NCBI GenBank assembly: GCA_030278955.1
Contig: JAOANR010000005.1
Location: 3,949,431 to 4,013,430, forward strand
Direction: 5' to 3'
Length of the DNA stretch: 64,000 nt
Source: Hygrophila difformis
Lineage: Eukaryota > Streptophyta > Magnoliopsida > Lamiales > Acanthaceae
The number at the start of each line of letters is the position of its first letter. Positions within the stretch are counted from its first letter, which is position 1. Under the pieces are notes generated by a model. The model ran no database searches, was not told where the DNA came from, and saw only the letters and a program-made list of their open reading frames with translations. The position numbers were made by a program, and so were the translations under genes. Positions 1 to 12,105 of this stretch are shown one piece after another.

Positions 1-1302
1 TTTTTTAGCGAGAGTTGTTTGGCGAAACAGCTAACTCAAAATTAACTTTTTGTGAAACAATTTAAGAAAATTAGCTTATTTAAAAAGATAAAAATAACTT
101 AAAACAGTGTTCATTCAGCACTTTTTGAAACCGCTGCAAATAGCAGCATTTTGGATTTTAGCTTATTCTAAGCAAAAAGTTAGTCTAGAAATTGTCAAAC
201 AGCTAATTTTAACTCATTATTACTCATAGAACCAGTTAACAGCTAATTCTCAAACAGGCTCTAGGTGTTATTAATAATATAACTTATTAGATGATGGATT
301 TTTTGCATATATTATAATCCATCCGTCCCAGTTATATTGTCTTGTTTGATGTTTTTACACAATTGATCATTTTTTAACTTTAATTTAATTTTATTGCATG
401 TATATATTTTGAGTTAAATAGTCGAGTTGGGTCTTGTTTGAATTGTATAATCATAAAATTTTAGAATATGTATTTTACATAATTTTTAGTTGTACATATT
501 TTAACATATTAACGATTAAAAAAGTACATTGGATCGTATATAGAAGTCAAACAAAATAAATTTGTTCGGAAAGGATGCATTATAGTGCATTCTCTATATG
601 AATAAAATGATTTATTTATTTGAGTATTTTGTAATACAACCATTAATAAGGTAAAGAATCTGTTACCTGATAATTTTTCACTCATACTACCAAAATGTCA
701 AATCAAAACCAATTCCAAATAAACATTTAGGGGTGTATTCAATTGAGATTTTATGGATTATAAAAAGTTGGTGGATTTAGAAAATTCATAGACTCCATGT
801 AGAGTTTGGCTGACTTGTATTAGAATTCGTAGAAATCTTGGATTGTTTGGAGAGATTTTGTATAGTTATATTTTTAAGATAATACATTACAATTTATGAA
901 GTCCATAGACTGTTGAATACCTCAAAATTTTAAAATTTTTTAACATTTATATTGAATATCTCTAAAATTTTAAAAAATTTTAAAATTTGTATTCAATACC
1001 TCAAAATTTTTAAAGACTTTTTAAAAACTAAAAAATGAATATACCCGAACCTTTTAAAGTCCAAAAAAAAAATTATACTCATTTTAGATTTGGCAATTAT
1101 GTTTTATCAATTATGGAGTATTTATTAAGTTTAAATATTATAAAGAAAGGAATTTGGTTTAGTTACTAAATTATCATCTACTACTATCATGTAAATATGA
1201 TAAAAATGGCAATTAGAGTATAGTTGATTGGATTAATAGGAAATAGCATTTCATTAAGTTGAAAAGTCTAAAGTATCCTCAAAATATAAAATTAAAATTC
1301 AA
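1..1302. other. AT-rich intergenic DNA with transposon debris
   Basis: No gene is visible. Bases 1-262 carry fragments of a repeat with inverted CAAACAGCTAA-type motifs, probably a decayed hAT or MITE end. Around 318-345 there is a Stowaway-like CATCCGTCCC terminus with no clear partner. The rest is AT-rich with no open reading frame of note. Confidence 0.5.
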
Positions 1303-1310
1303 GTTGTACT

Positions 1311-1585
1311 TAGGGGTGAAAATAGACTAGGCCGGGCTAGGCTTAGGCTTGAACTGCTTATTTAAATAAATATGCCAGTTTTTAAGCTTTTTAAAATCTT
1401 GATTAATACTATTTCAAATTTAAGTTAAATTTCATTTACATATGTCCGGATGTAATCATAAGATCGAAAGACATAATTCGTATACTTGAGCAAATCTTCA
1501 TCCACATTTATTTATATATGGGGAAATAACTTATAAATATTATGAAAACCTATATAAGATCAAATTAATAATTACTTCTACATAA

Positions 1586-1659
<74 letters not shown>

Positions 1660-1896
1660 GACATATATCTATGCAATAAACATAAACAAACTAATAATAA
1701 TGATAAATATGCCGGCCTGATAGGCATAATAGACTTTTTTTAAAGTTTGATTTGAGCCTATTTAGCTAAACAATCTTTAAAAATAGCCTAAGCCTATCCT
1801 ATTTATATATTAAAAAAAAAAATTCTGGCCTGGCCTGGTCTTCGATAGGCTAGGCCATAGACCTCTATAGGATAATCTGGTCTATTCCCACCCCTA
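1311..1896. mobile_element. hAT-type MITE, family A copy 1
   Basis: The element starts TAGGGGTGAAAATAG and ends TATTCCCACCCCTA, an imperfect terminal inverted repeat. It is bounded by a perfect 8-bp duplication, GTTGTACT, at 1303-1310 and 1897-1904. An 8-bp TSD with TAGGGGTG ends is the hAT signature. The interior has GGCCAGGC-type inverted motifs and a TAA microsatellite but no transposase. Two relatives lie at 32920-33521 and 43711-44294. Confidence 0.88.
1587..1658. repeat. (TAA)n microsatellite inside the hAT MITE
   Basis: About 24 uninterrupted TAA units. The two relatives of this MITE have only a short ATTATT stretch at the matching place, so the expansion is specific to this copy. Confidence 0.95.
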
Positions 1897-1913
1897 GTTG
1901 TACTATATGCTCT

Positions 1914-1914
<1 letters not shown>

Positions 1915-1995
<81 letters not shown>

Positions 1996-2113
1996 AAAAA
2001 ATATAATAATAATAATAATAATAATTATTATTATTATTATTATATGTTCTGTAATAATATATGTTATGTAATAATAATAATATATGTTCTGTAATATTAT
2101 TATTATTATTTTA
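1915..2113. repeat. Compound TAA/TTA microsatellite
   Basis: A run of TAA units switches to TTA and back, forming near-palindromic blocks separated by the phrase TATGTTCTGTAATA, which is itself repeated. It starts 11 bases after the TSD of the adjacent hAT MITE. Confidence 0.9.
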
Positions 2114-2527
2114 TGATTTTTCCATCAATGACAACAATAGAAGTTATTGCCATTAAAAGCATTAGCAAAATCCCAAGTCCCAACCAACTCGTGCAATATA
2201 TTGAAAAAGGAAGTATTATAATTCACCTCTTTTTTGGACTTTTTAGTTAAAATATTACTTATACTATAAGTTTTCGAAAATTTAATGTAAATCCGTACGG
2301 TATATATGAGGGCCACAACAACAAAAAAATTGAATAAGGTTGCAAGTTGAAATAGAATTTATTCCTCAACCACATTTCTTGCCATACATAACAAAATCCC
2401 CAAATCGTTCAACCCCCCATGCATAATAGCATCCTACTTGTCCTCTCTTCTTCTAGACCAACATGTTTGTTAGACTCGGAATTTTATTTTACTCCATTCG
2501 TGACATCCAAAATGTTGCATTTTCACA

Positions 2528-2984
2528 AAGGCTATGTTTGAATTGGCTTCTGCATGCTTTTAGCTTTTACTTTTACCAAAAGCACTTCCGGTAGAAAAGA
2601 TGTGTTTATTTGGGCTTTTAAAAAAAATGCAAAATCATCTCGAAAAGCTAAAAAAGTATTTCTGGAAGAAGCAGTTTGGGGGTGCTTCTCCCAAAAGCAG
2701 AAGTCAAAAGTACCTAGTTATACGTGCAAAATCTTAAATGCTCCTACTACTTAATACTCTATAAATTACTCCACACTATAAATATATCTTAATCACATAT
2801 AAAAGGCATGTCCTTTTTGGTAATTATTACATCTAAAAGCACTTTTTATTTTTACTCATCCAAACATATTTTTTATAAAAAAATATGCTTTTGGAGAATT
2901 CCATCTAAATATAAAAGTTGAATGATTTTGCTTTTGACTTCTATTTTTGCTTTTTTTAAAAGCTTATCCAAACGGTCCCTAAGG
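2528..2984. mobile_element. Possible MITE with degenerate inverted ends
   Basis: The left end contains GGCTATGTTTGAATTGGCTT and the right end AAGCTTATCCAAACGGTCCC. The right end read in reverse resembles the left. The interior has matching AAAAGC-rich arms. No clean TSD was found. The open frame at 2554-2754 falls wholly inside this repeat and is not considered a gene. Confidence 0.35.
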
Positions 2985-3289
2985 ATATAATTAATCGGGT
3001 TTGGATATGGGTGTTGTTGTGCTGGGTGTTAATAATGTGTATGTTGAGTATTTAATGGTGTCAAGATTGTATAAAAGCACTCAGCATATACAAAGCACTC
3101 ATTCAGCATATACAAAGCACTCATTCAGTACTTCAGAAAGAGTTGATTCAATCCCCAACCCAACCCATAATTAATCCACTAAATTCATATACACTATTTT
3201 AAAACTAATCGCACCTACTTTAAGTATCTTGACCAATTATATTATCTCTCATCCTCATAATTAAAAATTAATTTTACTGGGATAAAGAC

Positions 3290-3420
3290 TTGAACTATTA
3301 GTCAAGTCCCCTGACTCCCAACTTTTGGATTGGAGATTCGATTCTGTACCCGACCCCTTATCCATCCCCTTTGTTCCTTTGTAATTTGTGTGGCATGTGC
3401 TCTTGTCACCCTTTTCATAG
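3290..3420 (+). mobile_element. SINE-like fragment
   Basis: It contains a B-box-like GGAGATTCGATTC and a downstream CCCTTATCCATCC block. Both phrases recur with the same spacing at 10858-11000, so the two are probably copies of one tRNA-derived SINE family. The A-box here is degraded. Confidence 0.4.
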
Positions 3421-3599
3421 CATGTATAGACTTTTCGAATTTTTTTGTTTTTTTTTTTTAAGTTTACTAACCTTAATTTCTATGTACAACCATAGTGTAA
3501 CACTTTGGATGAGTTGATGAGACGGAAGGATGGAGTAATTTAATAAGTACTCACCCTAGTCGTTTTCATGCAACTTCATTCCTCACAAAGCAGAATTAT

Positions 3600-3672
3600 G
3601 CATATACAAAGGCTCGAACTCGAGAACTTTGCTTAAGCTGCCAGAGCCCCATACCACTCAGGCCAACTGCAT
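3600..3672 (-). mobile_element. tRNA-related SINE head
   Basis: On the minus strand a tRNA-like A-box TGGCCTGAGTGG (3654-3665) is followed about 33 bases later by a B-box GAGTTCGAGCC (3611-3621). This is the internal Pol III promoter layout of tRNA-derived SINEs. There is no cloverleaf or CCA-compatible acceptor stem, so it is not a tRNA gene. Confidence 0.55.
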
Positions 3673-4099
3673 TTGGTCATTTCTCTAAATTGATCTTTAT
3701 TATCCAGTAAAATGTTAATATTTTAGTTTACATTTCAATAACTGAAAATTAATTTCTTTTCTATAACATATGCTCACGGATTACTTATATATCATTAGTT
3801 GTCGTTAAATACTTGAACACAAACTCAAAGTTGGAGCTTGAATAAGTACCTCAATTTGAACACGAATTCGGATTCATAATTGGAACCACTTGATGCTCAA
3901 TTGATTTTTTTAGGTGAAGTTAAATTTAAATACTAGCTTTTTGCTAAGTAAGTTGATCTAACATCACCCTCTATTAATGTGGTGTACTCATACTTTGAAA
4001 TTTTTATTTATTTGTTTGTTTGTTTTTTGTGAAGCCGGAGCGAGAAATGAGGGTGAGAGTTCATGTCATACAAAGTATAAATGGATAAAAGGGAGGTAT

Positions 4100-4172
4100 A
4101 GAGGGTCAGATGAAGAAACGAACCCCAATCATAAAGTTGGAAAGCATAAACTTACTCAATTGGACAACAAAT
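4100..4172 (-). mobile_element. Degenerate SINE head
   Basis: On the minus strand CCAATTGAGTAAG (A-box-like) is followed by GGGGTTCGTTTC (B-box-like). The arrangement matches the neighbouring SINE at 3600-3672 but is more decayed. Confidence 0.35.
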
Positions 4173-4422
4173 CGTCCACGTAGTTTGAAAAATTGTATGT
4201 TAGAAAAATGGGGAGTTGTAATATAACACAACTAGCCCCTCCAAGATGTCTAAATAATGATGGGAGAGTTAGGTACTTCATTGTCCTTTATTGTTCTCGC
4301 ATTATTTATTAGTATTTCACTTTTCCGAATACAGATCTTCATGCATATGTTACTTTTTGGGTTTGATTTGGGTGTTAATCCTCAACCCCCAAAATGTAAC
4401 CATAGAAATGTTTATTTTTTGA

Positions 4423-4432
4423 TTTTATTATT

Positions 4433-4493
<61 letters not shown>
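4423..4493. repeat. (TTA)n microsatellite
   Basis: About 23 TTA units with two TCA interruptions near the left edge. Translations across it give poly-leucine and are artefacts. Confidence 0.95.
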
Positions 4494-4495
<2 letters not shown>

Positions 4496-4881
4496 TGTTG
4501 TCGTTGCTGCTACTGCTTTTATTATTTATAGGGTGATTCTACCAGACTAATAAATTTTCTAAACACACCCACAGCTTTAGGTTATGATTGATGGGTTGTG
4601 TAATTTTGAATTTGATTTTGGAATTAATGGAGAAATTAGACTGTTGAATTTTTAGATTGTGGGAAGAAAAGAAGAAGAAAAACGAAGAGGAGGAGGCCGG
4701 AGGAAGAGGATGAACATGTCCTATGTTCAGTTGGGTATTATGAGTTTGGGTAAAAGAAAGGGTAGTTGTCGCTTTCTTTTTTCTTTTTTTTTTTTTTTTT
4801 TTTAACAACCTATAACAGTTAGAAAAGTTGTGGAGATCAATATCACACAAATTACAAAGAAGCAAAGGAGAGTGATAGGAA

Positions 4882-5673
4882 CAGTGGCGGACGCAGACTG
4901 TTGGGATTGGGAGGGCGGTCTCCGAACACTAGTAGTATAATTTTTTGGCAATAGATAAAATAATAAAAATAATATTATATCAAAATTTCATTATCGATAT
5001 TTTTATTTTATTTTTAATATATTAGTAGCAACAATTGTAACATACGGTTCATATTAAGAAAGTGTTACAAAAAAATTTCATTTTAAACTTTTACGTAAAT
5101 ATTTTAAAAATGGAAAACAATATAACAAAATCATAGTATTTAATTGGTTTAGATAATCAACTGGATACCATGTTCATAACTTCTTATAATCCAAGGTTTT
5201 TTTTTAAAATTTTATAGTATTATTTTATTAATATATTAATAAAAATAAAGAGCAAATGAACCTAAGTTTAAAAAAAAAAGTTTACAATAGCTAAAACCCA
5301 ACAACAAAAGTAGCTCAAATAATTGTTTAGATAAGCATTAAAATTCATTATATTAACAAAATTAGTTAAAAATTTGATTATTTTATTTTAGATATTGATG
5401 CACTCCTAAAATTTTTCATTTTTTGTAGAAGTGACCTCATACCTACGTTAAAATAAATTTGAACTTTGCCATTTACAGCTCTTTTTGTTGTAGTTGACAA
5501 ATACCCAAACGAACAAAAATAAAATAAAGAAAATATAATTTGAAAAAAACTTAAAATGTAAAAATAAGCCAAAACAAATAGACAAAATTGAGGCATTATA
5601 TAAACACTTAATGGCGAACGTCGAGCTCGGGGGGGCGACCGACCCCCCTCGCCCCTAAGTGTGTCCGCCAATG
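4882..5673. mobile_element. hAT-type nonautonomous element, CAGTGGCGG ends
   Basis: The left end CAGTGGCGGAC and right end GTCCGCCAATG form a terminal inverted repeat. A perfect 8-bp duplication, GATAGGAA, flanks it at 4874-4881 and 5674-5681. There is no recognisable transposase. The right subterminal part is G/C-rich with a GGGGGGCGACCGACCCCCC palindrome. It is related in its ends to 6011-6519. Confidence 0.88.
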
Positions 5674-6010
5674 GATAGGAAATCGGGTGGAAAATCGAAA
5701 CCCTAACCTAAAGGTTGGAAGTCAGGTGACTTGGCCTATTATACCCTGTATTTAGAAAATTGATTGGTGTCTAATAACCCTTTTATATTGGGGGATTTAT
5801 TTTAGATTTTTTTCTTACTATGTATTAACTCAAAATATTGGTTTGCATGAAGATGTAACATTGAACCCTAACTTTTCCAGGAAGCAGCGTAAGATACTCA
5901 ATACTGAATACCTCAATTTAGGACTCTCTTACAATTTTTTTTTTTTTTTTCTAAACAATCTATTTCGATTTCTTATTTTCTTGACAATTATAAGTGCATT
6001 ATGCTCAGCA

Positions 6011-6519
6011 CAGTGGCGGATGCACGCCTAGGCCCGGTGGGGCTTCGGCCCCACCTTTTTTTTTCTTTCTCTTATATAAATATATTATACATTAATTATT
6101 ATAAATAAATAGTAATTATTATACTATATTTATTAATTGGTTTCTAAAGTCCCACCACAATTCTAGAACTCAATTCTCCAAATTCTATATCAACCGATTA
6201 GTTTGTCTATCTAAGATCTACCAAATAATTTTTTTTTCTTTCTATCTTTTTTCTTAAAAAAAAGTAAAATCAATTGAAGGTTTTCCTTTCGCATATGAGA
6301 AGTTTATGATTATTTTTCTAAAATTCAAAGTATAAAAGGGTTTGTAATTGTGATCAAAATAGAAAATTGGTGTGATTTTTTTTACTGGTCTATAAATTAA
6401 TTGAATTAACATTTATCCTATCAGTTACCACAATAATAGTTGAAAGAATATACTCGGCTATAAATTTTTTCAAAACAAATTCCGGCCCTACCAATCAAGA
6501 ATTTCTGCGACCGACACTG
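6011..6519. mobile_element. hAT-type MITE, CAGTGGCGG ends
   Basis: The ends are CAGTGGCGGATGC and GCGACCGACACTG. A perfect 8-bp TSD, GCTCAGCA, lies at 6003-6010 and 6520-6527. A short GGGGCTTCGGCCCC hairpin is near the left end. It is noncoding. Confidence 0.88.
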
Positions 6520-6991
6520 GCTCAGCATAAGCTCTAATGAATAAATGAAGGCTATTTTTTCCATTTTAATTTTTTCTCAATATACGCAAGATGTCTTAAA
6601 CCAACGTAAATAGCCTAGAATGATGCGGAAAAAAAAAATGATTTAAATTAAAAATAAAAAAGGACACAACCCCCTTAATTGGAGGGGAAGATTGGCCGGC
6701 TCATTATTGGCCACACCAATATAATTGTGTGTGTTGGAACAAAAAAGTCTAGATACATGATTATAGTATGATTATAGTTTCCATCTTTTTGTCCAGACAA
6801 ACATATAATTCCAGATGAAGACACCTTACAGAAGTGATAGCGCGGTGCATTTTTGTGATAGTGGAAGTTGTTGGGATTGTGAGATGAATGCTAAAACATC
6901 ACAAAAATTAGTCTCATTATCACAATGAGCTAATAACAAATAATATTAATATTATGCATACTAACTCTTCTATATAATTCATACATAGTTA

Positions 6992-7292
6992 GAGCAATTT
7001 CAATCATACCCCAAACACAAACCCAAACTCAAAATATGGTGTAAATCCTCTCCAATGATACACCAAACTCAAACACCAAAACCCAAAAACTCAAACTCAA
7101 ACGCATATTTGTGGTTTTACTGTAGTAAACGCATATTGTGTTTGAGTGTGTAAAAGTGGGTGGAATAAAGAATATGCTGAGAATATTCTTTTGAGTTTGA
7201 GTATAGTGTAGTCGGTTACAGATTAGTTACTATGGGATATGATATTTACACCATTTTGAGTTTGAGTTTGGTGTAATCCGTTGGAGATGGTC
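6992..7292. mobile_element. Tourist-like MITE (PIF/Harbinger)
   Basis: Inverted ends GAGCAATTTCAATC and GTTGGAGATGGTC are flanked by TTA on both sides (6989-6991, 7293-7295), the Harbinger target duplication. The interior is made of inverted CAAACTCAAA / TTTGAGTTTG blocks, giving a foldable hairpin. Confidence 0.65.
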
Positions 7293-7399
7293 TTATGAAA
7301 TTTAAAATTTATTGCTACCCATCAACATCATAACTCGCACATGTAACACAAATTAAGAAACAACCAACTAAGCTTCATAATTATTGCCTGAAATTACTA

Positions 7400-7564
7400 C
7401 TCCCTCATTTCCCAAAATGAGAAAATGTGTGGTAGAGATTTATGGAGATGGGAGAGAGAGAGAAAAAAAATAGTGTGAATAGGAAAAAGTTACCCAAAAA
7501 TAAAACATTATAATTATTTCGAAAGAGTTTAAAAATGATGTGTTAAAATTATTTGAGTACGGAG
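7400..7564. mobile_element. Stowaway-like MITE
   Basis: CTCCCTCATTTCCCAAAATG at the left and a CTCCGTACTCAAAT-type end read in reverse at the right, both next to TA. It contains a GAGAGAGAGA run. The inverted ends are short and imperfect. Confidence 0.45.
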
Positions 7565-7566
7565 TA

Positions 7567-8554
7567 AGTATAGTATAAGAGAATACGACTACTTTACATT
7601 AAAAACATCCTATGTTTTGGAAAGAAAGTGTAAAGCCTCAACCTCTCAACTGCACACCTTACAATAATTGTTGTACAAAGAACCTCTGTACAAAGTAAGC
7701 CACTATGCAAAACAAACATGATATAATATCATATTATCACACATAAGACATTAGCTAATTTAGTAGTCTACTAAAAATTAAAATACTCTTTCCACCACTT
7801 AAACATTGATCTAATGATCACTATCCACATAAACATAGTACACAAGTAGGGTTCACCAAAAACTTGGAACTGCATCAAAAAGCATGCATTGTTTATTTCA
7901 AGTTTGAAAAATGTGTTATTGAGAACCGTACTACTCGGTACGTTCATGAATAATTGTCTATTTCAGTTCAATTTCAATAACCAATAATTATATTAGTTAA
8001 CTTATAAACTTTTATTTTCACCTTCGAACTAAACACTTTTATAATAGATGTCTAGAAATAGCAGTTATGTAGAGTAAATGGTAATATAAGAAAAACATAA
8101 CATAATAGCAACTATTTAGAAATACTTTTTGATTTCTAAGAAGACTACGGAAATGGAACAAAGAGAGTAACAAATATTCTTATTTGATTTTTGACACTAT
8201 TTATTATTTAACTTAGATTAATTTTATTACAGATAGTATATAATAATAATAAAAAAAATGATCAAGTAAAATTTTGTCATATTCATCTAATCTAATATTG
8301 TATTAAAAGTAGTAAATGTGAACTATCATAGTATTAGTACCAATTAAGAGAGAACATAGACAAACCTAACCTAATTAGAGTATGAAATTAGACAAAACGA
8401 GGGGAGAAATTAAGTGTTGTACCCTACAAAATTTGGGAAGTGGTGAATGTAGTGAGTAGTGACCCTCTACAAATGGCCCTACTAATTAGATCAGTATGAA
8501 AATCTGAAATTCCAAATCTACCCCTCCCTTCACTTTTCCCCCTCTAATTGGACC
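7567..8554. other. Intergenic DNA downstream of the PLATZ gene
   Basis: AT-rich sequence with no open frame or repeat that I can name. The last 150 bases presumably hold the 3' UTR and poly(A) signals of the minus-strand gene to the right. AT-rich candidates are present but none stands out. Confidence 0.4.
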
Positions 8555-9644
8555 TCAAAGAAGTGGCGATCGGTGAGGTGTACCCTTCCTCCGGTTCATC
8601 ATCATCATCGACTCGGACATTTCACAAACCGGTCTGCACGCCGGTTTTATCCCCGACCGGCACCCCGGAATAAGATTGCTTCGTTTCTTCTTCACCACCA
8701 CCTCCGTCGTCGCCGTGCAGCTGAAATTCACGCAGTCCCTAAAACAACCGCCGCCGCCGCCGCCGCTTGATCCGGAGTCCGTCCTCTGAGAACTCGCCGG
8801 CTCCAGCACGGAGTCCGGCGTCATTAGCCCTTCATCGAAGGCCACTTCAGGCAATGCAAGAAATTCACACTTGCGCAGGTAGTCGGAAAGGTCGAAACCA
8901 TTTCTCAGTATGTGCTGAAGCTGTAGCAGTAAATTTCAAAACAGAGGTTTAAAAAAAAAAATTAAATAAAATACACCAAGATTACAACAGACAACCCATC
9001 CGATCCGATCCCTGGACTGAATTATCCAATTTTGGTATTTAGGGTTTTGCTAGATGTTTTACCTTGCAGGAGATTGAGCAGTAAAGGAATGAATCTTGCA
9101 GGTTCCGGTCGCAGGTCGTGCAGAGGTTGCCGGAAGCCCGCGGCGGCCGCGTCTGCGGCCGCTGATTCAGGAACACCACTTTCGCACTGTTGGTAGTGTA
9201 CGACTGCACCCAAAACCCAATTCAGAACCATGAACATGAAATATTTCTTCTTTTTTTTTTATTATTATTTTGAAGAAATTCAAGCTAAGTTCTTGTTCAG
9301 GCTTACCTGAACTTGAGCACAGTCCATGAGCTTATCCGCATCCACAAGCCTTATCACGTCATGATACACATACCTCCTTATCTGGAACTTGGAATTTTGA
9401 ATTAGGGCAAATTGAATTGGGGAATTTAATGAATTACTGCAAAAAATATTGGCAGGTGGGAATTGCAGTGCACCTGGAGAAGACGATGGGATCGGTGATG
9501 GACGAAGCAGTGGGGGCAAATTCCGTCGCAGCAATCCAAACAGAAGACGTTCTTGTCGTTCTTCTTGGCGTCCTCGTGAATTATGCAGGCGTTGAAGAAT
9601 TTCTCCGTCAGTAAGGCCGCCAGCCACCGGGGAACAACCTCCAT
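8555..9644 (-). CDS. PLATZ zinc-binding transcription factor
   Basis: Four coding exons on the minus strand: 9644-9474, 9381-9307, 9203-9063 and 8920-8555. All introns are GT-AG and all junctions are phase 0, giving about 250 aa, normal for the family. Residues 20-53 carry C-x2-H-x11-C-x2-C-x4-C-x2-C and H-x2-H; residues 110-128 carry C-x2-C-x10-C-x3-C. These two zinc-binding modules define PLATZ (plant AT-rich sequence and zinc-binding) proteins, nuclear factors that bind A/T-rich DNA and mostly repress transcription. The tail ends with the family motif RRKGTPHRSPL after a Gly6 run and a KKKR basic patch. The start follows homology at MEVVPRWL. It sits directly after a splice acceptor (TTGCAG), so a leader exon lies upstream. 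The exact paralogue is not assigned. No disabling change was seen. Confidence 0.95.
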
Positions 9645-9784
9645 CTGCAACCCCCAAAATAAAAAAAAACAAAAAAAAAAAAAAGAAAAGCAGCTAATTT
9701 TCAATTTATTACTACTAGAATTAGAATTACAAAATCTTCACACAGAGAGAGAATTTTAGAGGGAGAGAGAACAGAAGACCCCAC

Positions 9785-9856
9785 CATTGTTGGATTCTGT
9801 CGATTTGAAATTAGGGCAAATTCTCTCTCTCTATGTATATATATTGTATATATTGT
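9785..9856 (-). promoter_or_regulatory. PLATZ leader exon and TATA-rich core promoter
   Basis: Read on the minus strand, a TATATATACA stretch (about 9851-9836) is followed by a GAGAGAGAGA leader and an ATG at 9787-9785 that is immediately followed by GTGG. That GT could be the donor joined to the acceptor before exon 2. Transcription would then start near 9810-9815. Promoter and leader are inferred from position and composition. Confidence 0.5.
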
Positions 9857-9899
9857 ATTTGTATGTATGTGTGTATTAAATTGGTGGAGAAAGGTCACT

Positions 9900-10350
9900 G
9901 CTGCAAACTGTATAGGAAAAGTGTTTTCACTCTCTCACTGTATATATATGTGTATGTATAGGATACTATGTATGGAGAAAAGAGAACGGCGCTAGAGACC
10001 CTTATACAGGGAAATGTCACTGTTACCAATGAGGGCTGTGTGTATGCTCATTTAAAGATTTTATTTTTGGGGGGTGGGGGGATGCTGCTGCGGCGGCGGC
10101 GGTGGTGGCGCCGCCGTGGGGGTGGTGGAGACTGGAGACTGGCAATGGGCTGTGTGCTGTGCCTTCTGTGGAATTTTAGTATTCCCTTTCGTACTGCTGC
10201 CCATTTGTTTTGTACCGTTTTTTGTTTGGCTGATCCGGGATCTTTGACACGTGGACGGTTGGGGGCAGTGAGTACCAGTAAAAGCAGTGGTGTGGATCTG
10301 TTCGGTTTTCGGGTCCTGGGTGCTGGAAGAATACGCGTGTTTTTTTAAGT
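9900..10350. other. GC-rich upstream region of the PLATZ gene
   Basis: This stretch has (CGG)n/(GGT)n runs at 10069-10130, including a CGGCGG...CCGCCG inverted repeat around 10090-10120. The 126-codon plus-strand frame at 9968-10348 is arginine/glycine-rich low complexity, has no recognisable domain, and is better read as promoter sequence. Confidence 0.5.
10244..10256. promoter_or_regulatory. G-box / ABRE-like element
   Basis: GACACGTGGAC contains the palindromic CACGTG core (10248-10253) bound by plant bZIP and bHLH factors. It lies roughly 450 bases upstream of the inferred PLATZ transcription start. Function is inferred from the motif only. Confidence 0.45.
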
Positions 10351-10857
10351 TTTTGTCTTTACGTGGTTCCTTTGTGGTTTAAAATAAGTTGTGTGCCTTT
10401 ATTATTTGCCGTACTTATTTTTTATTTATAGGGCTGACGATAATAAGCTTTCAAGATTTCAACAAATTGCTTATCAAAAAAAAGATTTCAACAAATTACT
10501 CAATTTCCATAATCTGAAATTGTATAACTATTGAAAAAATTGTCATTATATTTTTGGTATTACGTGATGTTTGTGAGTCAGCAGATCCGCTAGCAGATAG
10601 TAGATTCGAAGAGAGACTTGTGAGATAATATGCTCTCTTAAATCCGCTATATGCTAGTCAATATGTGTTATAAGTGTTTTATGTAAACTTTAATACTAGT
10701 ATTTGTTTAAGATTATTTTCAAGAATGTAACTAATTGTAGTGCATTGTTTAGGATATTACTGGTTGTTCGGCTAAAATTTTGATTTTTCGATTTTTTTTA
10801 ACAATTTGGATTATTTTGGATTTTGATAGTTCAATTTTTTTTTTCCAATTATGAATA

Positions 10858-11000
10858 AGTATTTGGCTTAGTGGTCATGTTCCTGATTCCCAAGCTTATG
10901 ATTCATTGGAGTTTCGATTCATACCTGACCGACTGACCCCCTATCCATCCTATTTATTCGTATTTGTAATTTGTTTAACTTGGATTTCTACACACATTTG
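10858..11000 (+). mobile_element. tRNA-related SINE
   Basis: A-box TTGGCTTAGTGGTCATG is followed by B-box GGAGTTTCGATTC and then a CCTATCCATCC tail block shared with the fragment at 3290-3420. No terminal repeat is needed for SINEs. No clear flanking duplication was identified. Confidence 0.5.
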
Positions 11001-11930
11001 TGGACACATGGGTGTCACTATTTACCATTTTTATTTCAATTTGATTTCTTTGATTTTTCTTTTTTAGCCCTTTAAAACTAAAATTCAGATACAATAAAAA
11101 AAATTATATTCGAGTTCATCTGTAGTATAGCAGCACTTCTTTTTGTTTTTGTTTTCGTTTATTTTATTGTATTTTATATTTTAAGCTATGGGAAAGACGC
11201 CTCCTAGGAAATAACACGACAATAAATTTAGAATACTTTAATGCCTCCTAGTTTGGGTCGATAAATTTGAGTATAAATGGTTATAATTATAAATACACTT
11301 TATCAAAATATGAAAAAAAAACAAATAAATAAATAAAATGACAAGGTATTAAATATTGATTTTGGTATCGATATCGCATATATGAATAATAAAATTTCGA
11401 GGATAATTGAAATTTCGGTGGGAATTTCAAGAAATTTGACAAATTTGATTTTGATTTTATATAATATTATTTATTGAATATAATATTTAATAAAATCATG
11501 ATTATTATATATGGATTAAATAATTTCACCTTTAGTTTTAAATGAACTTCCATTCGACTTTCTATCTCTCAATCATTTAATTTCAAATTTCTTTTTAGTT
11601 TTAAATTATTTAAAAAATAATAAAATTAGAAGTTCGAAAATTTCGGGACTTTCTATCTCTCAATCATTTAATTTCAATTTTCTTTAATAAAATTAGAAGT
11701 TCGGAAATTTCGGGAAATATCGGTTCAATTTCAGGAATTATTATTTTGCAAAAAAATATTGCATGTGAAATTTTGCTTCGGATTGCTCCGATACCCGAAA
11801 TTTCTTGATATCGACCAAAATTTAAAAGGTGAAATTAAAGGGATCTCCGATGGGAAGACACACATTGGTGTAATTGATGAATACCGAGACACTGTACAAC
11901 CTCATTTTAGCAGTTGGCCTCAAGATGTGG
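11001..11930. other. AT-rich intergenic DNA
   Basis: No gene was found. An approximate direct repeat of the phrase CTTTCTATCTCTCAATCATT (about 11556-11580 and 11648-11672) is the only local structure. Confidence 0.4.
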
Positions 11931-11934
11931 TTTG

Positions 11935-12105
11935 ACACTTTATTATTAAGTGGTTATTTTTTATTCGAGCGGACAAAAAATAAAAGTTAGACATAAATAA
12001 TGGGATAGAATGAACATTATTTATTTTGATTATACAAAAAATTCAATAGGCCACCAAAAGGAGACGATTTTCACTTTTGGGGCAAAAGGATGCTAGAGCA
12101 TGGGG
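11935..12105. mobile_element. Fragment of palindromic MULE arm
   Basis: The sequence around 11985-12085 (ACATAAATAATG..., then AATAGGCCACCAAAAGGAG...CACTTTTGG) matches the right arm of the complete MULE at 28370-28490 in order and spacing. No terminus or TSD is preserved. Confidence 0.5.

Noticed and set aside
4257..4550. 97-codon plus-strand frame with poly-leucine
   Set aside because: It is a translation of the TTA microsatellite.
9968..10348. 126-codon plus-strand frame upstream of PLATZ
   Set aside because: GC-rich low complexity, no domain, and it sits in the divergent promoter region.
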